The translations under genes were made by a program, and so were the position numbers. The notes below the pieces were generated by a model, which did no database searches, was not told the origin of the DNA, and was given only the letters and a program-made list of their open reading frames with translations. Below are positions 57,649-64,000 of a DNA stretch of 64,000 bases, piece by piece. The stretch lies in the NCBI RefSeq assembly GCF_006782915.1, contig NZ_VCNP01000064.1, positions 41,391 through 105,390 of the forward strand, in the 5' to 3' direction. Within the stretch, counting starts at the first letter, position 1, and each line of letters begins with the position of its first letter. This DNA comes from Streptomyces calvus. GTDB lineage: Bacteria; Actinomycetota; Actinomycetes; Streptomycetales; Streptomycetaceae.

Positions 57649-60600
57649 TCACGCCGGGGTAACGGCCGTCTCGCCGGGCGTGCGTGGTCCGGGGACCGTT
57701 GCGTTCCGGGTGAGGTCCAGGTCGAGGCGGCTGTTCATGTCCAACTCGAACCGGCCGTACGGATTGACATGGGTCCAAAACAGCGGGGACAGGGCCCGCC
57801 GGTCGGCGTCGGTGAGGGTGTCGGCCCACTTCTCGTCGGCGAGGATCTGCTGCATCAGCAGCGTGTTGACATGCACGAGGGCGGACTGGAGGAGGTGGAG
57901 GGCGAGCATGGACACCTCCTGGGATTCTTTGTCCTGTCCGGCCAGGTCGCCGTCCTTGCCGTAGAAGAGGTCCTTGTTCGCGCTGTTCCAGTTCTCCACC
58001 ACCTGGAGCCCTTCGTTAATCTCCTGGCGCAGCTCGACGTCGGCGAGGTAGTCGCACACGAACGCCGTCCGTACGGCCCGCCCGAGTTCCTCGATCGCCT
58101 GGTAGGTGGGGTGCTTGGGGCCGCCGCGGGTGAAGCGGCGCAGGACCTGCTCGGCCTCGGCGGTGCCCAGGCGCAGGGCGGTGGTGTACTTCACGATCTG
58201 GTCGTACTGCTGGCGGATCAGATCCCAGTTGATCGTCTTGGTGGACAGCACCGGCGCCAGGTGCGGCCAGGCGTCGTCCTCTCCGGCCGCCGGCCGGTAC
58301 AGCCGCGCGGAGCCGATGTTCTTCAGCCGGGGCATCAGCTTGAAGTCCAGCATGTGCGCGAAGGCGAACCCGACGATCGATGCGCCGTGGGTGTCGGTGT
58401 ACTGCCGGTCGACGTCCATGTCGGTGCAGTGCCGCAGCACGCCCTCGATCATCGAGGCGACCTCGGAGGCCGAACAGCTCTTGAGCTGGGAGTAGATGCA
58501 CACCGACTTCCGCTCGACGTGCCAGTAGATCATCACGCCGGGGCCGCGGTAGCGCTGGTGCCACTCGGTCATCAGGTTCGAGGACCAGGCGCCGAACTTG
58601 CGGCTGTCGGACGCGCACGCGGTGCCGGTGCCCCACCACATCTCGTCCCGGGCGGCGAAGGTGGCGTTGACCAGCTTCACCAGCGCGGCGCGCATGTTGG
58701 CACGGTTGACGAACAGGTGCCGCACCCGCCGCAGCGTCGCCTCGGACTCGCCGTGCTTGCCGGTCACCGCGACCCGCTTGATGCCCATGTTGGTGCCCAG
58801 TCCGAACAGCACGAGCAGCAGGCGGCGCCGCAGCACGTCCCTGGACAGGTTCTCGCGGGTGGCCACCGAGGTGAACTCGGCGATGAAGTCCGTGTCGAAC
58901 TCGGCGTACTTCAGGATGTCCAGCAGGTCGATGGTGCCCCACCGACGCTCGATCTCCGCCTTGATGACGACCAGGGACTCCGGCTCGTCCTGCTTGCCGC
59001 GCGGGGAAACCCGAATCCACGGCTCGCCGTGCTTCTTGACGATCGCCACCCCACCCGTCGTGCCCTCCGCCAGAGCCTGCTCGAAGCGGTCCAGCGACGT
59101 GCGCAGCCTGCCCTGCAGCGCGGCGATGAACTCCCCGGCGTCCTGCGGCTGACCGAGCGCGGCGTAGTGCACGTCCCGGTTGTCCTCGAAGTCAGCCGGC
59201 AGGTCGTCCTCCGGGTTTCGCCACCGGTTCGCGCCGACCACCCAGATCTCCCGCCGCCGCAACGCGTCGCGCAGCGCCACCAGCACGCACAGCTCGTACG
59301 GGATCCGCTCAACACGGCCCTTGTCGTCGACGACAGCCGCCCGCCACTGCTCGGGCACCACGTCGTCGAGCGGCACCGTCTCCGCCGCGTCGAAGAACGC
59401 GCCCTCCTTGAGCGGCTGCTCCAGATACCGCTTGAGCAGGTCGATCGCGTCCATCACCGGCCGGTAGGCGGTGTTGTTGCACTTCAGCTCCAACGCCTTC
59501 AGCAGCGGCGCGAGCATCCGCCGCCAGTGCGCCGAGTACGACGACCGCAGCACCGTACGCACCCGCGCCTTGTAGCGGGCCTCGTTCGCCGCGGCCTCCG
59601 CCGCCAGCGCCTTGAGCGTCTTCTCCCCGCCGACCACCGGGAAGATCACCCGCCGCACGATGCCGGACGGCTCCGACAACGCCGCCTCCGCGACCCGCAA
59701 CAGCATCGCCTCCTTGCCGCGGACCTTCTTCAGCTCCGCCCCCAGCTCCTTGTCGACCCGCCGCTCCGCCCGTGTGTTGATCTTCAGCACGAGCTGGATG
59801 AACAGGTCCACCAGCGAGTCAGTGATCTCCGTCTGCCGCACATGGCACAGCGTGGACAGCAGCGTCAGGCGCCGCGGCGGCTTCATCCGCTCCAGGTTCG
59901 CCGGGTACTCCTTCGATGCCCGCGCCCGCCAGGCATCGACCAGCTTCTCCGACACGTCCGCGAACAGGTCCGCGGGCAGCTCCAGGCGCCGCACTCGCTC
60001 CAGCTTGTTCACCTCGGCCAGCAAGCTCTCCAGGCCCGGGGCGCCCGGATCCGTCTTCAGCTCGGCGAAGTGCGAGCGCCCACCGCCCGCCACGGCGCCG
60101 CCGTTCGCCGCCGCGTCCTGGCCGCCGTCATCGCCTGCGACCAGGTCTTCCAGGCGTGAGCGGGTCGCGTGGCTGAGCCGGTCCAGCGTGCTGCGGCAAA
60201 ACCGCTTCTCGAAGTCCTTGACCGCCTTGCCGACCAACCGCCGCACCTGCCCCGGCGCCGGCGGTTCGATGTGGTCGTTTCGGCACCGCGCCACCACCGC
60301 GGCGGCGAGCCGGTCACGGGACAGCTCCACCGGGCACAGCTCGGTCGCCAGCCATGCAGCCAACCGGTCCTGGTCCTCCTCGGTGTTCGCCCGGAACCCG
60401 TACGCCGCCCGGATCTCCGCCCGGTGTCGCTGGATCGCCTTGCCCTGCCAGCCGTAGTCGGCCCATGCGGCCGCGGGGACCTTCACCTGCTGGGCCACGT
60501 ACTCCACCGCGGCGGCCGGGACCTCCCGGGCCGCCTCCGGAAACCGGGCCTCCACCTCGAAGAACTTCAGCAGCAGCGCGAACCCGAGCCGAGTCGCCCC

Positions 60601-60684
60601 CGATTTGTTCCGCACCCGCTTCATGTCGTCTTCGAGCAGCGTCCAGACCTCGATCAGGTCCTCCGGCTCCCAGTCTTGCCGCAC
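57649..60684 (-). CDS. tnpA: Tn3-family transposase TnpA
   Basis: 1011 residues from GTG 60684, the normal length for the family. The N-terminal DUF4158-type DNA-binding region (RLGFALLLKFFEVEARFPEA, AAWADYGWQGKAIQRHRAEI) is followed by the Tn3 catalytic region. This includes RQYTDTHGASIVGFAFAHML (first acidic residue), LMPRLKNIGSARLYRP, and the C-terminal block ELRQEINEGLQVVENWNSAN with DLAGQDKESQEVSMLALHLL. No stop or frameshift interrupts it, so it is probably active. Confidence 0.93.
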   Translation of the reverse strand: MRQDWEPEDLIEVWTLLEDDMKRVRNKSGATRLGFALLLKFFEVEARFPEAAREVPAAAVEYVAQQVKVPAAAWADYGWQGKAIQRHRAEIRAAYGFRANTEEDQDRLAAWLATELCPVELSRDRLAAAVVARCRNDHIEPPAPGQVRRLVGKAVKDFEKRFCRSTLDRLSHATRSRLEDLVAGDDGGQDAAANGGAVAGGGRSHFAELKTDPGAPGLESLLAEVNKLERVRRLELPADLFADVSEKLVDAWRARASKEYPANLERMKPPRRLTLLSTLCHVRQTEITDSLVDLFIQLVLKINTRAERRVDKELGAELKKVRGKEAMLLRVAEAALSEPSGIVRRVIFPVVGGEKTLKALAAEAAANEARYKARVRTVLRSSYSAHWRRMLAPLLKALELKCNNTAYRPVMDAIDLLKRYLEQPLKEGAFFDAAETVPLDDVVPEQWRAAVVDDKGRVERIPYELCVLVALRDALRRREIWVVGANRWRNPEDDLPADFEDNRDVHYAALGQPQDAGEFIAALQGRLRTSLDRFEQALAEGTTGGVAIVKKHGEPWIRVSPRGKQDEPESLVVIKAEIERRWGTIDLLDILKYAEFDTDFIAEFTSVATRENLSRDVLRRRLLLVLFGLGTNMGIKRVAVTGKHGESEATLRRVRHLFVNRANMRAALVKLVNATFAARDEMWWGTGTACASDSRKFGAWSSNLMTEWHQRYRGPGVMIYWHVERKSVCIYSQLKSCSASEVASMIEGVLRHCTDMDVDRQYTDTHGASIVGFAFAHMLDFKLMPRLKNIGSARLYRPAAGEDDAWPHLAPVLSTKTINWDLIRQQYDQIVKYTTALRLGTAEAEQVLRRFTRGGPKHPTYQAIEELGRAVRTAFVCDYLADVELRQEINEGLQVVENWNSANKDLFYGKDGDLAGQDKESQEVSMLALHLLQSALVHVNTLLMQQILADEKWADTLTDADRRALSPLFWTHVNPYGRFELDMNSRLDLDLTRNATVPGPRTPGETAVTPA

Positions 60685-60766
60685 CCGCCCCGCCCCCCGC
60701 CGACGTCACTCGTTCAGCTCAACGAGACGACCGGCGACGGGAAACGAACTCCACGACGGTCACGCA

Positions 60767-60808
60767 GCGCTACATGTCCGATCGCCGTAGCAATACGAGA
60801 ACAGGGCC
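60767..60808 (-). repeat. Right terminal inverted repeat of the Tn3-family element
   Basis: Complement of the left repeat; ends GAGAACAGGGCC at 60808. Lies 83 bp upstream of the tnpA start. Confidence 0.85.
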
Positions 60809-61771
60809 TTCTTGACGAGCCGGGATCGTAAGGGTGCGACGGGTTCGCCTTATGGTTCGCAAGCCGATTACCGAGGCGACGCTTGACTTGGTAGCCCCCT
60901 GAGATGTCTCAGAGCCTCTGCCCCCGCGCCATGATCCCCCGTTTGGACGCCCGTCGAGCACGGCTTTGCCACCCCTAGAACTGGCGCGTCCTCGACAAGG
61001 TTCACACCAACCCTGCCTGGGCGACCGCCTTGGCCGGAGCCTTGCTTGTCCTCATGAACCTCGCATTCGCCCGATGACCGACGATCCTCGACAACGCCAC
61101 CTGCTGGCGACCAGCGCGAGCATGGCGATGCCCGCGCACACCAGCCCTGTGACCAGCAACTTCAGCTCGCACCCCCGAAAGTTCTTCGAGGTGCTCACCG
61201 ACAGAAACGGCCCACGAACCTCCTGGGACCGCTCTCCGCGCCTACGTGTCGGTGCATCCTCGGCCCTGGGGGCCTCCGGTGCACCGACGGGGGCCTCAAG
61301 GGCGTGCGCGACTGCGGCTCGTGGGGGTTGTCAATGAATTGCGTGGCTGGGGCCAGCGTGGGCTGATGGAGGCATACGTGGCGGGTGATTTACCGACCGC
61401 GGGCGCGTCGTGGCGTGCTTTCGTCGGCTGAGGATGGGGGAGGGGAGCCAGGTTTTTCGTCGCCAGGTCGTAGGTGGGTGCCGCTGTGAACGCTTCGTGG
61501 GGCGGTGCTGCGAGGTAGCTCGCGCGACCGCTTGATGTAGCACGGAGTGTGGGAGGTGCCCCCGCAGGTAAGAGCTTGTGTTGCTGTAAGAGAGGGCGCG
61601 CAAAGAAAGGGCGACCTGACCTGCGGAAACACCCTTCCGCACACGGTTCTGCCGATCTGGCAGCCGGTCCTGAGCATCGTGCACCCGGTTCCTGAGGGCG
61701 GGACGAGCAGTTCTGGGAGCCGTTGTGCCCATGCTTCAGGAACCGTGACCACGACTGTAGGACCTGATCAG
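60809..61771. other. About 1 kb with only possible gene remnants
   Basis: No complete gene is supportable. Around 60970-61077 a rightward frame reads WRVLDKVHTNPAWATALAGA and ends LVLMNLAFAR-stop, which looks like the tail of a DDE transposase. Near 61330-61431 a frame ends RGLMEAYVAGDLPTAGASWR. Both lack starts and are probably fragments left by insertions and deletions beside the Tn3 element. Confidence 0.4.
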
Positions 61772-61904
61772 ATTGACGCTACGTACATGAGTAGGCGCTG
61801 CTTCTGGACGGGACGGCCTTGGGTGCAGATCGATGTCGGGTGGAGAGACACGCCCTGGAAGCGGACTTCATGGACTCCGCGCTCATGTACGTTAAGTTCA
61901 TCGA
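61772..61904. repeat. Repeated element pair upstream of the winged-helix genes
   Basis: ATTGACGCTACGTACATGA (61772-61790) and TCATGTACGTTAAGTTCATC (61883-61902) are diverged inverted copies of the element found as a perfect pair at 62747-62809. They lie just upstream of the two winged-helix genes. Confidence 0.55.
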
Positions 61905-61964
61905 GTCGGCCCTGAGGGTCGCCGCTCATCGACGTTGAGGCAATGTCCGGTCAGGGAGGGCCTG

Positions 61965-62417
61965 TTGGCAGCAGTACGCAGACTGGTCGATGCCGACACT
62001 GGCGAGGCCATCCCATATGCGCCCTACGCCTTCTCGGGCGAGCACATCCAGGTGGACAAGGCCAGAGTCGAAGCGATCACCGAGAGCAAGGAATTCACCC
62101 CGAGCCAGAAGTACATGGTGTTGTGGTGGATCGGAGTCTCTCCCCAGGGCATGGCGCCCCTGCGGGCGACCGGCGCGGACATTGCCAAGAAGGTCGGGAT
62201 GACTGCTGATGCCGTCGGTAAGATCAACCGGAAGCTGCTCAAACGGCGCATCCTGATTGAGCGTGGGCGTATCGGCAACTACAGGCTCTATCGCATCAGC
62301 CCGTACATCGCTTTCCACGGGACCGGCATCGAGCAGCGGGAAGCGATCAAGACATGCAACCCGCCGGATATCCCTGGTTTTGACAACACGACCCCTTCGC
62401 TGTGGGAGGTCCAGTGA
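61965..62417 (+). CDS. Winged-helix protein 1, candidate replication or control protein
   Basis: About 150 residues; TTG 61965 has GGGAGGG six bases upstream. The product (LVDADTGEAIPYAPYAFSGE, then FTPSQKYMVLWWIGVSPQGM) leads into a winged helix (LRATGADIAKKVGMTADAVG, KINRKLLKRRILIERGRIGN, YRLYRISPYIAFHG). This resembles small RepL/MarR-type plasmid replication proteins. Its stop overlaps the second gene by four bases. Two overlapping small DNA-binding genes flanked by repeats recall two-gene plasmid replicons such as that of SCP2 (recalled, not checked). Confidence 0.7.
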   Translation: MAAVRRLVDADTGEAIPYAPYAFSGEHIQVDKARVEAITESKEFTPSQKYMVLWWIGVSPQGMAPLRATGADIAKKVGMTADAVGKINRKLLKRRILIERGRIGNYRLYRISPYIAFHGTGIEQREAIKTCNPPDIPGFDNTTPSLWEVQ

Positions 62418-62725
62418 ACAACGACGACAAGCGCAAGCTCCTGGACGTCCTGCACCGCACGGCCGGCATGACCGCCAATCAGCGCTTGGTCGTCATGCTC
62501 TATGCGATGCACCCTACCGACCGTGCTGGTGCCGTCATTGAGACCGGCGCCAACCTCGCCAAGCTCGTCGGGATGTCGCCTACCGTCTTCTCCCGTACCC
62601 GGCGCCAGGTTGTCGAAGCTGGATGGCTCGAAGAGAGTGAGCGGCTCGCGCACATCAGCTACTACCGGCTGAGCGAGAAGAGCACGGGCGAGGACGTCGT
62701 CGTTCCGCTGCGTCGCGCGACCTGA
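62414..62725 (+). CDS. Winged-helix protein 2
   Basis: 103 residues from GTG 62414 (GTGA overlap). Nearly all of it is one winged helix: LLDVLHRTAGMTANQRLVVM, ETGANLAKLVGMSPTVFSRT, RRQVVEAGWLEESERLAHIS, YYRLSEKS. It is similar in plan to the preceding protein, so the two could form a heterodimer. A perfect 24-bp inverted repeat begins 22 bp after its stop. Confidence 0.7.
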   Translation: MNNDDKRKLLDVLHRTAGMTANQRLVVMLYAMHPTDRAGAVIETGANLAKLVGMSPTVFSRTRRQVVEAGWLEESERLAHISYYRLSEKSTGEDVVVPLRRAT

Positions 62726-62746
62726 GTAGCGTTGCCAGGCTAGAAC

Positions 62747-62809
62747 TCATGTACGTGAGGTCAATGAGCACCGGTCCCTGGACCGTGCTCATTGACCTCA
62801 CGTACATGA
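62747..62809. repeat. Perfect 24-bp inverted repeat after the winged-helix genes
   Basis: Arms 62748-62771 (begins CATGTACGTGAGGTCAATGA) and 62785-62808 are fully complementary, with a 13-base spacer that is itself nearly self-complementary. The same element occurs, diverged, at 61772-61790 and 61883-61902, so two pairs bracket the two genes. Candidate iterons, operator or terminator. Confidence 0.65.
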
Positions 62810-63146
62810 CGGGCCTCCGGACGCGAAGAACCACCGGACGCCCCAGTTGCCCGTTCCTCCCTGAAACGGCCGCCTCCCCGGCGCGCCAGCGGCGGATGCG
62901 GTCCAGGACAGCAGTCGTAGGTGCCGGGCGCCGAGCAGCCGCATACGAGCACGGCGACAAACCCGACGACCGGCTCAGTCCACGACCAAACGATGTCCCT
63001 GCTCATCGGCACGGGCCTTTGGCCACGCACTGCGCACTCCAAAGACCAGCCCTGGTAGAAAGGCGACAGGGTAGTGAAGGGACAGGAGCGGGCCGGGATG
63101 CACGGTGCCGCCGCAGCCCACGGCCAGCTCATGCCACACTGGCTGA
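62810..63146. other. Gene-poor stretch
   Basis: I see no supportable gene. A leftward frame from about 63006 starts like a lipoprotein (FVAVLVCGCSAPG) but degenerates; it may be a remnant. Confidence 0.35.
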
Positions 63147-63180
63147 GGGCCCGCCGTGCATCCCCCGTCGCGGCGGGCCC
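63147..63180. terminator. Intrinsic terminator
   Basis: GGGCCCGCCG (63147-63156) and CGGCGGGCCC (63171-63180) form a 10-bp stem followed by TTCTTTGT on the + strand. Confidence 0.6.
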
Positions 63181-63187
63181 TTCTTTG

Positions 63188-63325
63188 TCAGCCCCAGTCG
63201 CAGTCGATGCCGTCGTTATCGCGGTCGAGGTGTGAGCCGTACGCGGGATCACCACGCCGTACTTGGTGCAGCGCCAGCGCCCTGGTCGTCGGCTCACCTC
63301 CGCTCGCGCGGAGGAGGCCCGCTGT
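63188..63325 (-). pseudogene. Excalibur-domain protein, C-terminal remnant cut by the IS
   Basis: The leftward frame ends with LHQVRRGDPAYGSHLDRDND followed by GIDCDWG. This is the signature of the Excalibur calcium-binding domain (GDPGYxxxLDRDxDGxxC). Everything upstream is IS copy 2, which begins at 63326, so the N-terminal part was lost by the insertion or lies beyond the IS. Confidence 0.7.
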
Positions 63326-64000
63326 AGGCGGTTTCGTTTGGATCATCGGGTGGACCAGAGGAAGATGCCTGCGATGTGGAGTCCGGCCAAGTAGATGGTG
63401 GCGGTCTTCTCGTAGCGGGTGGCGATGCCGCGCCACTGCTTGAGGCGGTTGATGCACCGTTCGACGGTGTTGCGTTGCTTGTATGCCTCCCGGTCGAAGG
63501 CCGGTGGTCTGCCGCCGGCCTGTCCGCGCCGTTTCCGTTTGGCCTGCTGGTCGGCCCGTTCCGGGATCACCACGCGGATGCCGCGTTTGCGCAGGTGGTC
63601 ACGGATCTCGCGGGAGGAGTACGCCTTGTCGGCCAGGACCAGGTCCGGCCTGGTGCGAGGCCGTCCACGAGGTCGGGGAACGCGCGAGCGGGCCATGACG
63701 TCCGTGAAGGCGGGAGCGTCGCCGGCTTGGCCGGCGGTGAGAACGAACGCGAGTGGTCGGCACCGGCCGTCGGCCACGAGGTGGATGTTCGTGGTCAGTC
63801 CGCCGCGGGATCGGCCGATGGCATGGTCACCCGGCTCGCCGGCCGGGGCCCCTTTTTGCGGGCCCCCGCCGCATGCTGGTGAGCCCGCACGATCGTGGAG
63901 TCCACCGAGACGGCCCAGTCCAGGTCCTCGTCCGCGTCGGCCTGGGCGACCAGGGCGGTGAACACCCGCTCCCAGGTGCCGTCGACGGCCCACATCCGCA
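63326..64000 (-). mobile_element. IS5-family insertion sequence, copy 2 (truncated by window end)
   Basis: The terminal repeat AGGCGGTTTCGTTTGGATCA begins at 63326. The interior is nearly identical to copy 1 in the opposite orientation. The far end is outside the window. Confidence 0.9.
63343..64000 (-). CDS. IS5-family transposase, C-terminal frame (partial)
   Basis: The second transposase frame reads through to its natural stop (63343-63345) with the full DDE C-terminus: NTVERCINRLKQWRGIATRY, then KTATIYLAGLHIAGIFLW. The Trp codon that is a stop in copy 1 is TGG here. The first frame (63795 onward) overlaps, with the same A-rich putative frameshift run. The 5' part is cut by the window end. 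Probably the active copy. Confidence 0.85.
   Translation of the reverse strand, partial: ADVGRRRHLGAGVHRPGRPGRRGRGPGLGRLGGLHDRAGSPACGGGPQKGAPAGEPGDHAIGRSRGGLTTNIHLVADGRCRPLAFVLTAGQAGDAPAFTDVMARSRVPRPRGRPRTRPDLVLADKAYSSREIRDHLRKRGIRVVIPERADQQAKRKRRGQAGGRPPAFDREAYKQRNTVERCINRLKQWRGIATRYEKTATIYLAGLHIAGIFLWSTR

Larger units (their letters stand above)
55416..60808. mobile_element. Tn3-family transposon with TnpI-type recombinase
   Basis: A 5.4-kb unit bounded by 42-bp terminal inverted repeats that differ at a handful of positions (55416-55457 and 60767-60808; outer bases GGCCCTGTTCTCGTAT). It carries a Tn3-type transposase (leftward), a tyrosine recombinase with a resolution site at its 5' end, and one membrane-protein passenger. 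Arrangement is like Tn4430-type elements that resolve cointegrates with TnpI. The bases flanking the ends (TCCAA and TTCTT) do not form a 5-bp target duplication, so a rearrangement followed insertion. Confidence 0.85.

Noticed and set aside
57445..60159. 904-codon rightward open frame
   Set aside because: Antisense to tnpA. The transposase motifs on the opposite strand decide the case.
55411..60813. 5-bp target duplication around the Tn3-family element
   Set aside because: Flanking pentamers TCCAA and TTCTT do not match in direct orientation, also when the ends are shifted by two bases.
1..64000. Plasmid telomere
   Set aside because: tap and tpg imply linear ends, but no cluster of terminal palindromes of the Streptomyces type is visible in the window; both window ends are IS sequence.

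Overview
The window is high-GC actinobacterial DNA with Streptomyces-type codon use. It reads as part of a large, probably linear, conjugative Streptomyces plasmid or plasmid-like element. Three kinds of evidence support this: a tap/tpg pair (telomere-associated protein and terminal protein, which maintain linear Streptomyces replicons), a parAB partition locus with its own palindromic sites, and a TraB/FtsK-type conjugation cluster with a GntR (KorSA-like) regulator and an SpdB-like (DUF2637) protein. No telomere, rRNA, tRNA or CRISPR array is visible. The window begins exactly at the end of an IS5-family element and ends inside a second, inverted copy of it.

Layout. 1-2.0 kb: IS copy 1 (transposase broken by a stop codon), a relic of a type I-E cas7 gene and a decayed second parB. 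2.2-4.8 kb: parB-parA with four copies of a 15-bp palindrome. 5.1-9.2 kb: a membrane protein with 12-residue repeats and a DUF4157 (eCIS-core) protein with a possible effector tail. 9.4-38.1 kb: a long, almost wholly leftward run of small plasmid genes joined by 1-4 bp overlaps (RapZ-C-like, ASCH, GGDEF, PNKP-like kinase, NUDIX), followed by transfer genes (small membrane proteins, TraB, DUF2637/SpdB, DUF5999, WhiB). 38.4-41.3 kb: rightward regulators (GntR/UTRA, P-loop kinase, TPR regulator). 41.6-44.8 kb: candidate origin, a winged-helix replication protein and a DciA-like helicase-loader protein. 44.8-49.8 kb: a HEPN Abi-type protein, a coiled-coil protein, tap and tpg. 49.9-55.4 kb: a Ser/Thr kinase with a PQQ-type propeller, two secreted wall-active proteins and a truncated WD40 protein. 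55.4-60.8 kb: a Tn3-family transposon with a TnpI-type recombinase and its resolution site. 61.7-62.8 kb: two overlapping winged-helix genes bracketed by repeated 20-24 bp elements. 63.2-64.0 kb: an Excalibur-domain remnant cut by IS copy 2.

The most interesting segment is 16,402-24,419. Three consecutive tyrosine recombinases and a small TnpC/DUF6262-like protein (a Tn554-like transposition module) travel with a two-gene operon: an EACC1-type protein and a caspase fused to a complete histidine-kinase core. The island interrupts a membrane-protein gene of the leftward operon. Both halves of that gene are present, and removing the island with one copy of a shared hexamer (CTGGGT on the coding strand) restores an in-frame 169-residue protein, which fixes the borders to the base. 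I interpret this as a transposable conflict or defence cassette riding on a conjugative plasmid. Its function is inferred from domains and context only.
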